Shown here piece by piece: positions 15,771 through 23,600 of a stretch of DNA of 64,000 nt. The notes under the pieces are model-generated. The model searched no databases. It worked only from the letters and a program-made list of their open reading frames with translations, and was not told where the DNA came from. The stretch's first letter is position 1. Each line of letters begins with the position of its first letter. The translations under genes were made by a program, and so were the position numbers. Where the stretch lies: assembly GCF_024723255.1 (NCBI RefSeq), contig NZ_JANIAC010000003.1, positions 434,001 through 498,000 on the forward strand, given 5' to 3'. This DNA is from Aestuariibaculum sp. M13. GTDB lineage: Bacteria; Bacteroidota; Bacteroidia; Flavobacteriales; Flavobacteriaceae.

Positions 15771-15907
15771 GCAAAACCGAAATACATAACTACTTGCATA
15801 GGAAAAAATTGAGTATAGCTGAATTTTGGATATCCCTTATTTACTATTTGTAATTAGGTTGGTTAATTATATCCGCTGTAGTTGGTTCACCGCTTTCGTC
15901 CTATACA
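15771..15907 (+). repeat. Palindromic repeat R2 (diverged copy)
   Basis: It keeps the outer GCAAAACCG and TTTCGTCCTATACA ends and the shared core AAAAAATTGAG-TATAGCTGAATTTTGG. It is about 11 bp shorter inside and more diverged than R1. It lies 72 bp after R1 and 85 bp before the parD start. The 72-bp spacer holds no ORF that I can support. Confidence 0.75.
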
Positions 15908-15992
15908 CACTTAGGGATAAAGTAAAGAAACTATTGGGTGTAATTTGTAGATGTTACCAATTTTTGGTTTTTTTGAGTAAATATTAGAAATC

Positions 15993-16244
15993 ATGAGTAA
16001 GAACACATCTATATCTCTAGGAAATTATTTTGACCAATTTGTGAGCAGCCAAGTTTCTGCTGGCAGATATAAAAACGTGAGCGAAGTAATTAGAGCTGGA
16101 CTTCGACTATTGGAAAACGAAGAAAGCAAAACTATTGCTTTAAGAAACGCAATTCAAGAAGGCGTTGACAGTGGAATTGCGCACGATTTTGATCCAGAGA
16201 AACATCTTCAAGAATTAAAAGCTAGACCAAATAAGAATGGCTAA
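15993..16244 (+). CDS. parD: ParD-family antitoxin (type II toxin-antitoxin)
   Basis: The 83-aa protein has an N-terminal ribbon-helix-helix domain (TSISLGNYFDQFVSSQV, then SEVIRAGLRLLE) typical of ParD/CC2985-type antitoxins. The acidic/basic C-terminal tail that would wrap the toxin follows. It should dimerise, bind its own promoter and neutralise ParE in the cytoplasm. The parE frame starts inside its stop region (8-bp overlap). Because that toxin frame is broken, this antitoxin now appears to stand alone. Repeat R2 ends about 85 bp upstream. Confidence 0.88.
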   Translation: MSKNTSISLGNYFDQFVSSQVSAGRYKNVSEVIRAGLRLLENEESKTIALRNAIQEGVDSGIAHDFDPEKHLQELKARPNKNG

Positions 16245-16535
16245 ATATGAACTGACCAACAAAGCTGTTGAAGATTTGACTAAAATTTGGGAATACACAA
16301 TCGAAAAGTGGTCTGAACAGCAAGCTGATAGATATTATAGTTTATTGTTGGAAAGTTGTCAAGAAATTGCCAATAATCCGGAATTGGGAAAAATTATAAA
16401 GGAATAACAAATGATTTATTCGGACTAAAAACTAATCGTCATATCATTTTTTATCGAAAACGAAGTGACCAACCGATTGAAATTACTAGGACTTTACACG
16501 GACAAATGGATTTAAAAAATAGAATAACAGAATAA
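16237..16535 (+). pseudogene. parE: ParE/RelE-family toxin, frameshifted
   Basis: The frame starts at ATG 16237 and reads MAKYELTNKAVEDLTKIWEY and onward to NPELGK, a normal ParE N-terminus. It then hits a stop at about residue 57. Adding one A to the A5 run at 16389-16393 restores the rest: a GITNDLFGLKTNRHIIFYR stretch, then LHGQMDLKNRITE and a stop at 16533-16535, the usual ParE C-terminus and length (about 98 aa). A single-base loss in a homopolymer is therefore the cause. It may be real inactivation or a sequencing error. If real, the toxin is dead and parD is a relic. Confidence 0.82.
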
Positions 16536-16665
16536 TATCCATGGTGTTGTTTTACTAAAAAACAATTTCTTTCAATACATTCTCTTCCCTTTTAAAATAG
16601 CGTTGGTTAATGAAGTCTTGAAGTAGCTAAAAACTAAATCCATATATTTTTTATAACTTTGAAGC

Positions 16666-17079
16666 ATGCCAAAACTTCTGTTACATAAGATATTTGCCTT
16701 AGGTCTGATTGTCTTAATGCTTATTTCTACTACATCGTTTACAGTACAAAAGCGTTATTGTCACGATGATTTAGTAGGTGTTTCTTATTTTTCAAAAATG
16801 AAGGCTTGTGACAAAAAGGAATTGATTGTAACACAATCTAATATTAATAGTAAAAATTGCTGCACAGATGATGTAGATGTAATAAAAGGGAAAGAGTCTA
16901 TAAAAAACTCCTCTTTAGAAGATTTTAATCTTACTCCAAAAATTTTCTTTACATCTTTTACCCTAACTTATTTAAGTTTATTCGATTCTTTTGAAGCTCG
17001 TGAATCTTTCATTAACGACTACTCTCCTCCAAAACTAAGCTTTAACAGACAAGTTCTAGATCAAGTATTTATAATTTGA
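16666..17079 (+). CDS. Small exported Cys-rich protein of the HYC_CC_PP type
   Basis: The 137-aa protein has an N-terminal hydrophobic export signal (about residues 7-27). It then shows the spaced motifs RYCHDD, NCCTDD and a C-terminal YSPPKLS that define small Bacteroidota proteins often found beside heavy-metal TonB receptors and HMA proteins. The cysteines and histidine could bind copper, but no function is established. It precedes the TonB receptor by 82 bp, which is followed by an exported HMA protein, so a shared role in metal (probably copper) handling is likely. A TAACTTTG -7-like box lies only 5 bp before the ATG. Confidence 0.65.
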   Translation: MPKLLLHKIFALGLIVLMLISTTSFTVQKRYCHDDLVGVSYFSKMKACDKKELIVTQSNINSKNCCTDDVDVIKGKESIKNSSLEDFNLTPKIFFTSFTLTYLSLFDSFEARESFINDYSPPKLSFNRQVLDQVFII

Positions 17080-17161
17080 TTCTTAAAAATTTACCGTTTT
17101 AATATTAACGCTGTAGAGGTGTTATGTTAATGTTATTTGTGAATTTTTATGAAAAGTTATA

Positions 17162-19411
17162 ATGAAAAAATATATTTATATATTGGTGTGTCTTCCTTTT
17201 ATGGCCTGGTCGCAACAGGTTTTAAAAGGCCATATTTATGAAGCAAACCAAACAAACAAAAATTACCCGTTAGCCGGAGCCAATGTCTATTGGATGAATA
17301 CTAAGATTGGAGCTGTTACCGATTTAGATGGGAGTTTCTCAATTCCTTACCAATCTAGTTACAAAAATTTAATCATTAGTTATGTTGGGTTTAAAACGGA
17401 CACTTTAAACATAAAATCCTCGAAGGATTTAAAGCATTGGCTGCAACCAACTTCCAGTTTGGATGAAGTTGCGATTACAGCTCGAAATAAATCAACCTTT
17501 GCCTCTTATCTTAAAGCTGAGAATGTAATGACCATGAGTAGTGATGAATTGCTAAAATCGGCCTGCTGTAATTTATGTGAAAGCTTTGAAACGAATCCTT
17601 CAATAGATGTTAATTTTGCTGATGCCATAACAGGTACACGTCAAATAAAAATGCTCGGATTAAACAGTCCGTATATTTTAACTGCTATTGAAAGTGTACC
17701 TACCGTAAGAGGGGCTGCTCAAATTTACGGATTGAGTTTTGTACCAGGCACTTGGGTAGAAAGCATCCAAGTAACTAAAGGTACCGGAACAGTTATAAAT
17801 GGATTTGAAAGTATCGCTGGACAAATTAATGCTAAACTTCAAAAACCGGTAGAGGACAGTAAATTATTTCTTAATCTCTATGGTGCTGCAAATGGGCGCA
17901 TGGAGTTAAATACCCACCTGAATACTAAAATTTCCGATAAATTATATACGGGACTTTATTTGCATGGTAATTTAAGAAATCAAAAGTTTGATAAAAATAA
18001 CGATAGTTTCTTAGATGTGCCTTTAGCAGAGCAAATTAATATCATGAACAGGTGGCAGTATGTCGATTTAGACAAAGGTATTGTAAGCTTTTTGAATGTG
18101 CGTATTTTAAATGATGAAAAGCAAACTGGGCAAGTTAACTTCAACCCTGATAACGACAAGTTTTCATCCACTTATTGGGGAAGTGAAATTGATACTAAAC
18201 GTTTAGATGTTTCCGGAAAATTCAGCTATGCAAATCAAAACATTACACACCGAAATTTTGACGCTCAGGTTAACTTCAGCACCCACAACCAACAATCTTA
18301 TTTTGGTCAGAACATTTATAATATAAATCATAATAGTTTGTATTCAAGAGCTATTTACAGTTCAATTTTAAGTAATACAATGCATAAGTTTAAAACGGGG
18401 ATTAATTTCTCGTTAGATCATTACGATGAAATCACAGGGATTTACTCCAACACATCAAACTTCGAACGCGAAGAAAATAGTATCGGAGCATTTTTTGAAT
18501 ACCACTATGATAATCTAGATGCGATTAATGTAACAGCAGGTATTCGTGTTGATAACAGTAATCTTTTAGGAGTTTTTGTAACGCCTCGTCTTAATGTTCG
18601 TTATACGCCATGGAGTCGCAGTTCTCTAAAAGCTTCTCTTGGTCGTGGCAAACGCAGTGCTAATATCTTTGCAGAAAATCAAAATATGTTTGCTAGTTCA
18701 AGAAGTATCAATATTGCAAATAGCAATGGAAACATTTATGGGTTAGATCCTGAAATCGCTTGGAATTACGGACTGTCTTTTATGCAGGGATTTAATCTAT
18801 TTGGAAGAACAGCAGATGTCATATTTGATTTCTATAAAACAGATTTTAAAAATCAAGTGGTAGTGGATTGGGAAAACCCTAATCAGTTTAGTTTTTATAA
18901 TTTAAACGGAACTAGTTATGCTAACAGTTTTCAAACGGAGTTTAATTATAATGTATTACAGGGTGTAGATTTAAGAATGGCTTACAAATATTACGATGTA
19001 AAAACGACGTATAAATCAGGTAAACTTGAAAAACCATTAACGCCTAAACATCGTTTATTTGCCAATGCAGCTTATGAAACTAAAGCTAAATCTAATGGAG
19101 CTCAATGGAAATTTGATGCGACTTATAATTGGCTTGGTGAACAACGATTACCATCAACAACAGCTAACCCTGAGCTTTATCAACTACCTTATTATACTCC
19201 AACTGTTGCAACTGTAAATGCGCAAATAACTAAGGTGTTTTCCAAAGTTTTTGAGGTATATGCAGGAGCAGAAAATATAACCAATACAAGAATACAAAAT
19301 CCTATTTTAGGAGCCGATGACCCTTTTGGTGATTATTTTGACACCACTTTAGTATATGGTCCCATTTTTGGAAGCTCTTATTACTTAGGTTTGAGATATA
19401 GATTAAATTAA
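17162..19411 (+). CDS. TonB-dependent outer-membrane receptor, probably for copper or another metal
   Basis: The 749-aa protein has a signal peptide (residues 1-18, ending AWSQQ) and a carboxypeptidase-D regulatory-like domain (about 20-100). A plug domain (about 115-235, with IQVTKGTGTVINGFESIAGQ) and a C-terminal beta-barrel ending in the Tyr-rich GLRYRLN strand follow. A Cys-rich motif (SACCNLCESFE) just before the plug is seen in receptors linked to metal genes. It is shorter than SusC proteins and has no SusD partner. Neighbours are the HYC_CC_PP protein and an exported HMA protein 16 bp downstream. Metal uptake, possibly copper for the NirK nearby, is inferred from this context. Confidence 0.85.
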   Translation: MKKYIYILVCLPFMAWSQQVLKGHIYEANQTNKNYPLAGANVYWMNTKIGAVTDLDGSFSIPYQSSYKNLIISYVGFKTDTLNIKSSKDLKHWLQPTSSLDEVAITARNKSTFASYLKAENVMTMSSDELLKSACCNLCESFETNPSIDVNFADAITGTRQIKMLGLNSPYILTAIESVPTVRGAAQIYGLSFVPGTWVESIQVTKGTGTVINGFESIAGQINAKLQKPVEDSKLFLNLYGAANGRMELNTHLNTKISDKLYTGLYLHGNLRNQKFDKNNDSFLDVPLAEQINIMNRWQYVDLDKGIVSFLNVRILNDEKQTGQVNFNPDNDKFSSTYWGSEIDTKRLDVSGKFSYANQNITHRNFDAQVNFSTHNQQSYFGQNIYNINHNSLYSRAIYSSILSNTMHKFKTGINFSLDHYDEITGIYSNTSNFEREENSIGAFFEYHYDNLDAINVTAGIRVDNSNLLGVFVTPRLNVRYTPWSRSSLKASLGRGKRSANIFAENQNMFASSRSINIANSNGNIYGLDPEIAWNYGLSFMQGFNLFGRTADVIFDFYKTDFKNQVVVDWENPNQFSFYNLNGTSYANSFQTEFNYNVLQGVDLRMAYKYYDVKTTYKSGKLEKPLTPKHRLFANAAYETKAKSNGAQWKFDATYNWLGEQRLPSTTANPELYQLPYYTPTVATVNAQITKVFSKVFEVYAGAENITNTRIQNPILGADDPFGDYFDTTLVYGPIFGSSYYLGLRYRLN

Positions 19412-19427
19412 TTATAAACCATAAAAC

Positions 19428-19775
19428 ATGAAAAATTTATTAGTGTTAATAACCCTTTTTGTAAGCACAATGTCTTTTGCTCAAAATAAAAATGCGAAGA
19501 CTACTCTTCAAGTGAATGGGGTATGTGAAATGTGTAAAGCACGAATAGAAAAAGCTTGTATTAAAACCAAAGGTGTTAAATCTGCAAATTGGAATGTAGA
19601 CACACATGAGTTAAGTTTAGTTTACAATGAAAATAAAACAGACGTAAAAACTATTAAGCAATCTGTCTTAAATGCTGGTCATGATTTAAAAGATGAAAAA
19701 GCTCCTGATGAAGCTTACAATAAACTACATGCTTGCTGTAAGTACAGAGATGAAAAAGTATTAGATGCACATTAG
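19428..19775 (+). CDS. Exported HMA-domain metal-binding protein
   Basis: The 115-aa protein has a signal peptide (residues 1-18, ending SFAQ) and one HMA domain with the metal motif CEMCKARIEKAC (first pair Cys-x-x-Cys). A C-terminal His-Ala-Cys-Cys segment adds possible ligands. It should act in the periplasm as a metal (copper) carrier. It starts 16 bp after the TonB receptor stop, so they are cotranscribed. A long stem-loop follows the gene. Confidence 0.85.
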   Translation: MKNLLVLITLFVSTMSFAQNKNAKTTLQVNGVCEMCKARIEKACIKTKGVKSANWNVDTHELSLVYNENKTDVKTIKQSVLNAGHDLKDEKAPDEAYNKLHACCKYRDEKVLDAH

Positions 19776-19793
19776 TTTTATTTGAAATATAAT

Positions 19794-19842
19794 TTCCTTT
19801 CAATACACTCCTGTGACGTTTTGAGGAGCGTATTGAAAGGAA
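19794..19842 (+). terminator. Long stem-loop after the exported HMA gene
   Basis: TTCCTTTCAATAC-A-CTCCT pairs with AGGAG-C-GTATTGAAAGGAA around an 11-nt loop (18 bp with one mismatch). It lies 19 bp after the stop. No T tract follows, so it may be a 3'-end stabiliser or an element end and not a classic terminator. A related left arm occurs at 16,563-16,584. Confidence 0.55.
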
Positions 19843-19899
19843 TTCACTTTGATGTAAAAGAATAGGTTGGATAGTGTTGTAAAACAAAACAAAAATTAA

Positions 19900-19942
19900 T
19901 TAAGACTTTTTTGTCCTAATTTAAAATATCTGTTTATATTTG
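19900..19942 (+). promoter_or_regulatory. rrf2 promoter with overlapping Rrf2-type operator
   Basis: TATATTTG at 19935-19942 is a -7 box. A TTTG at 19910 lies 21 bp upstream. Overlapping that region is TTAAGAC-TTTTTT-GTCCTAA (19900-19919), an inverted repeat with one mismatch, related to the GGATAA/TTATCC sites upstream of norB and nirK. This position suggests autorepression of the Rrf2 gene. Confidence 0.55.
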
Positions 19943-19961
19943 CTTCATAAATTATATATAT

Positions 19962-20396
19962 ATGTTTTCAAAAGCTTGCGAATACGGTATTAGAGCTTCT
20001 ATTTTTATAGCACTTAATTCTTTTGAAGGTAGGAGGGTGACCCCTAAAGAAATTGCAGTAGAAATAGATTCGCCAGCCGCATTTACGGCTAAAATTTTAC
20101 AAGCATTAGTTAGAAATAAAATAGTTAATAGTGTAAAGGGGGCCTATGGAGGTTTTGAAATCGATAAGAACAAAATTAATACCATTAAACTGTCAGATAT
20201 TGTAGATGCGATTGATGGTGATAATATTTATAAAGGTTGCGGACTTGGTTTAAAAGCTTGTGATGAAGATCGTCCCTGCCCGATGCACGATAAGTTTAAA
20301 GTAGTTAGAGAAGAGCTTAAAATGATGTTAGAATCTACTAACCTTGAAGATTTAGCATTAGATATTAAAGAAGGAGATACCTTTTTACGTCGATAA
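19962..20396 (+). CDS. Rrf2-family Fe-S regulator (NsrR-like)
   Basis: The 144-aa protein has an N-terminal winged helix-turn-helix (about 1-75) and a cysteine triad in GCGLGLKACDEDRPCPMH (C-x6-C-x5-C), the pattern that binds an iron-sulfur cluster in NsrR/IscR-type regulators. NsrR-type proteins lose repression when nitric oxide attacks the cluster. The gene sits directly upstream of qnorB and ric, both NO-response genes. GGATAA/TTATCC-like palindromes occur upstream of itself, qnorB and nirK. An NO-sensing repressor of this module is therefore the best reading. Confidence 0.88.
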   Translation: MFSKACEYGIRASIFIALNSFEGRRVTPKEIAVEIDSPAAFTAKILQALVRNKIVNSVKGAYGGFEIDKNKINTIKLSDIVDAIDGDNIYKGCGLGLKACDEDRPCPMHDKFKVVREELKMMLESTNLEDLALDIKEGDTFLRR

Positions 20397-20415
20397 AAAA
20401 ATTTGTCCTAAAATA

Positions 20416-20429
20416 GGATAAAATTATCC
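20416..20429. promoter_or_regulatory. Putative Rrf2/NsrR-type operator 1 upstream of qnorB
   Basis: GGATAAAATTATCC is GGATAA/TTATCC around AA. The same core occurs in the perfect palindrome upstream of nirK at 28,244-28,267. A second inverted repeat, TCCTAAAATAGGA, overlaps it on the left. Confidence 0.55.
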
Positions 20430-20479
20430 GATTTAAACAATAGGAGAATAATTTATAAATATATTTTTTAATCATAAAT

Positions 20480-20496
20480 AAGATAAAATTGTCCTT
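20480..20496. promoter_or_regulatory. Putative Rrf2/NsrR-type operator 2 upstream of qnorB
   Basis: AAGATAAAATTGTCCTT is a diverged version of the AGGATAAAATTATCCT palindrome, 29-45 bp upstream of the chosen qnorB start. Confidence 0.45.
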
Positions 20497-20524
20497 AATT
20501 AAATTTAAAACCAAAACAATTACT

Positions 20525-22771
20525 ATGAAGAAAGAAAAAAAGCTCTGGTTACTATTTGCTGCAGTTATGATAAGTTCGTTTAGCGTATTAGGGTATTACG
20601 GCTTTGAAATTTATCAGCAATCACCACCAATCCCAGAATCTATTATATCTACAAAAGGGGATATTATTTTTACAGAATCAGAAATAAAAGAAGGTCAGAA
20701 TATCTGGCAGAGTATAGGAGGGCAGGAACTGGGGTCTGTTTGGGGGCATGGTGCCTATGTCGCTCCAGACTGGACTGCCGACTGGTTACACAGAGAAGCG
20801 TCTTATATTTTAAATATTTATGCTCAAGATGATTTCGGAAAAAATTATGATGCTGTAACCGAAGAGCAACAGGCTGCTTTAAAAGTAAGATTGCAAAACG
20901 ATTTAAGAACAAATACATATAATAAATCGGCTAACACCATTACCATCTCAGAGAACAGGGTAGAAGCAATAAATTATTTAAGCGGTTATTATAAAGGATT
21001 ATTCACTAACGATCCTAAATTTGATAAACTTCGTGCTGATTATGCTATTCCTGTAAACACCATTAAGGATGAAGCTAAAATGCATAAAATGAATGCCTTT
21101 TTCTTTTGGGCAACATGGGCAACGGTAACTGAGCGTCCAAACAGTAACGTTAGTTATACGCACAATTGGCCTGCCGACGATTTGGTAGGGAATGAACCAA
21201 CTATGGATTTGATGGTTTGGTCAGGTGTTAGTATTATTTTATTGATATTATGTATTGGAATACTGGTGTTTTATCATGTAAAATCAGGTGAAGATGAATC
21301 ATTGCCACCACCAGCCGAAGATCCGTTATTGAAACAAGGCATGACCCCAAGTATGCATCTGGTTAAAAAATATTTCTGGGTAGTGACTCTATTAATGGTG
21401 TTACAAATGCTTTTAGGTATTGTTACGGCGCATTATGGAGTAGAAGGCGATGGCTTTTATGGTTTTGCCTTAGACAAAATATTACCGTATTCCGTTACCC
21501 GAACCTGGCACACACAACTGGCTATTTTCTGGATTGCTACGGCTTGGTTAGCTACAGGATTGTATATTGCTCCGGCGGTTTCAGGTAAAGATCCAAAGTT
21601 TCAAAAATTTGGAGTTAACTTCTTATTTATTGCGCTTTTAATTATTGTTTTAGGGTCTATGGCCGGACAATGGTTTGGGGTAATGCAGAAGTTGAATCTG
21701 GTAAACAATTTCTGGTTTGGTCATCAAGGTTATGAATATGTAGATCTTGGAAGGTTCTGGCAAATTTTCCTATTAATAGGCTTGTTCTTATGGCTGGCAT
21801 TAATGGTAAGACCGTTATTACCTGTTTTAAAGCGTAAAACCGAAGAAAAGAACCTTATCATCATGTTCTTAGTGTCTTGTAGTGCTATTGCTCTTTTTTA
21901 TGCTTCGGGCTTAATGTGGGGAAGACACACTAATTTAGCAATGGCCGAATACTGGAGATGGTGGGTTGTACACCTATGGGTTGAAGGCTTCTTCGAAGTA
22001 TTTGCAACCGTTGTTATCGCCTTTTTGTTTGTTCGCTTAGGATTACTAAAAACCAAGACAGCAACATTAAATGTATTGTTGGCTACCATTATTTTTATGT
22101 CTGGCGGTATTTTAGGAACGTTTCACCATTTGTATTTCACCGGAACTCCAAAAGCTGTCATGGCTTTAGGCGCTACATTTAGTGCTTTAGAAGTGGTTCC
22201 GTTAACCTTAATTGGCTATGAAGCTTACCATAATTATAAATTATCAAAAGCTACAAAATGGCTGGAAGATTACAAATGGCCAATTTATTTCATGATTGCC
22301 GTTGCCTTCTGGAACTTTTTAGGAGCTGGTATTTTCGGATTTATCATTAATCCGCCAATTGCACTGTATTATGTTCAAGGTTTAAACACAACACCTTTGC
22401 ATGGCCATACAGCTTTATTTGGAGTTTACGGTATGCTTGGCATCGGTTTAATGCTTTTTGTATTACGAAGTTTGTACAGGAATGTAAACTGGAATAACAA
22501 GTTATTAAAAATCACATTTTGGTCATTAAACTTAGGACTATTAGGAATGGCTTTATTAAGCTTACTACCTATGGGCATTTGGCAGGCTGTTGAAAGTATC
22601 GAACACGGTATGTGGTATGCACGTTCATCAGAATTAATGCAAGACCCGACCATGATTAAATTAAAATGGTTAAGAACCATTGGCGATGTCATTTTCGCAG
22701 TGGGTATCGTTACAACCTGTTGGTTTGTATTCGATTTAACTTTAAAAAATAAAATAACAAAGAACAATTAA
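20525..22771 (+). CDS. norB: Quinol-dependent nitric oxide reductase (qNor)
   Basis: I start at ATG 20525 (MKKEKKLWLL), giving 748 aa; a TTG 12 codons earlier overlaps an operator-like site. The N-terminal quinol-oxidase/NorC-like region contains GQNIWQSIGGQELGSVWGHG, and about 14 membrane helices follow. Heme-ligand helices with TRTWHTQLAIFWI, HHLYFTG and HGHTALFGVYG are visible. The fused, single-subunit length distinguishes qNor from cytochrome-c-dependent NorB. It reduces 2 NO to N2O at the inner membrane using quinol. It follows the NsrR-like gene and precedes ric by 11 bp, consistent with an NO-induced operon. Confidence 0.94.
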   Translation: MKKEKKLWLLFAAVMISSFSVLGYYGFEIYQQSPPIPESIISTKGDIIFTESEIKEGQNIWQSIGGQELGSVWGHGAYVAPDWTADWLHREASYILNIYAQDDFGKNYDAVTEEQQAALKVRLQNDLRTNTYNKSANTITISENRVEAINYLSGYYKGLFTNDPKFDKLRADYAIPVNTIKDEAKMHKMNAFFFWATWATVTERPNSNVSYTHNWPADDLVGNEPTMDLMVWSGVSIILLILCIGILVFYHVKSGEDESLPPPAEDPLLKQGMTPSMHLVKKYFWVVTLLMVLQMLLGIVTAHYGVEGDGFYGFALDKILPYSVTRTWHTQLAIFWIATAWLATGLYIAPAVSGKDPKFQKFGVNFLFIALLIIVLGSMAGQWFGVMQKLNLVNNFWFGHQGYEYVDLGRFWQIFLLIGLFLWLALMVRPLLPVLKRKTEEKNLIIMFLVSCSAIALFYASGLMWGRHTNLAMAEYWRWWVVHLWVEGFFEVFATVVIAFLFVRLGLLKTKTATLNVLLATIIFMSGGILGTFHHLYFTGTPKAVMALGATFSALEVVPLTLIGYEAYHNYKLSKATKWLEDYKWPIYFMIAVAFWNFLGAGIFGFIINPPIALYYVQGLNTTPLHGHTALFGVYGMLGIGLMLFVLRSLYRNVNWNNKLLKITFWSLNLGLLGMALLSLLPMGIWQAVESIEHGMWYARSSELMQDPTMIKLKWLRTIGDVIFAVGIVTTCWFVFDLTLKNKITKNN

Positions 22772-22782
22772 GAATAATTATT

Positions 22783-23505
22783 ATGAGTACGATAACACAA
22801 AAACAAGTAGGAGAATTTGTTGCAGAAGATTTTAGAACAGCAGCAGTTTTTACGCAATACGGCATCGATTTTTGCTGTAGAGGACATAGAACACTGGAAG
22901 ATGTATGTAAAAAAAATGGAATTGAAACCAGTGAATTGGTGCATCGTTTGGAGCAGGTTTTAAACACACAGGGCAATCAAACTATCGATTATAAATCATG
23001 GCCTTTAGATTTACTTGTAGATTATATTGAAAAAAAACATCACCGATTCGTAGAAGAAAAAATACCCATTTTAAAACAGTTTTTAGATAAGCTATGTCGA
23101 GTGCACGGTGAAAGACATCCTGAACTTTTTGAAGTAAACGAGTTGTTTACAGCTTCGGCAGGAGAATTAGCACAGCATATGAAAAAGGAAGAGTTGGTAT
23201 TGTTTCCCTTTGTTAAAAAATTGGTAAAGGCAGAGTTGTCGAATACCGAGGTGGAAGCTCCTGGATTTGGGACCGTTAAAAACCCAATAGCCATGATGAT
23301 GCAAGAACACGACAATGAAGGGGTTAGATTTAGAAAAATTGCTGAAATTACAGATAATTACACGCCTCCAGCCGATGCTTGCAACACCTACCGAGTAACA
23401 TTTGCGATGCTTCAAGAGTTTGAAGAAGATTTGCATTTACATATCCATTTAGAGAATAACATCTTATTTCCAGAGGCCGAAAAACTGGAAAGCAGATTTT
23501 GTTAG
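22783..23505 (+). CDS. ric: Iron-sulfur cluster repair di-iron protein (Ric/ScdA/YtfE)
   Basis: The 240-aa protein has an N-terminal ScdA domain with FCCRGHRTLEDVC and then a hemerythrin-like four-helix bundle. The di-iron ligands are spread through HHRFVEEKIP, HGERHPE, HMKKEELVLFP, MQEHDNEG and HIHLENNILFP. Ric proteins restore iron-sulfur clusters damaged by nitric oxide or peroxide, in the cytoplasm. It starts 11 bp after qnorB and is closed by a strong hairpin, so qnorB-ric form one unit. Confidence 0.95.
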   Translation: MSTITQKQVGEFVAEDFRTAAVFTQYGIDFCCRGHRTLEDVCKKNGIETSELVHRLEQVLNTQGNQTIDYKSWPLDLLVDYIEKKHHRFVEEKIPILKQFLDKLCRVHGERHPELFEVNELFTASAGELAQHMKKEELVLFPFVKKLVKAELSNTEVEAPGFGTVKNPIAMMMQEHDNEGVRFRKIAEITDNYTPPADACNTYRVTFAMLQEFEEDLHLHIHLENNILFPEAEKLESRFC

Positions 23506-23532
23506 TATTGTTCTTTAACTAATGGATTCTAC

Positions 23533-23574
23533 AGAAATCCTATATTGTTTCATGACAAACAACATAGGATTTCT
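23533..23574 (+). terminator. Terminator hairpin after ric
   Basis: AGAAATCCTAT and ATAGGATTTCT form an 11-bp outer stem, with an inner TTGTTT/AAACAA extension, followed by TTAATTTT. It lies 28 bp after the ric stop and before the membrane-protein gene. Confidence 0.75.
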
Positions 23575-23600
23575 TAATTTTAAGAACTTTATATTTTCTT

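Noticed and set aside
15550-15907. Classical integron attC sites
   Set aside because: No RYYYAAC/GTTRRRY core pair or IntI-type integrase is visible, so I describe a separate repeat family and keep the integron only as an analogy.
20489-20524. TTG start for qNor
   Set aside because: The start would lie inside an operator-like palindrome and adds residues unlike qNor N-termini; ATG 20,525 is preferred.
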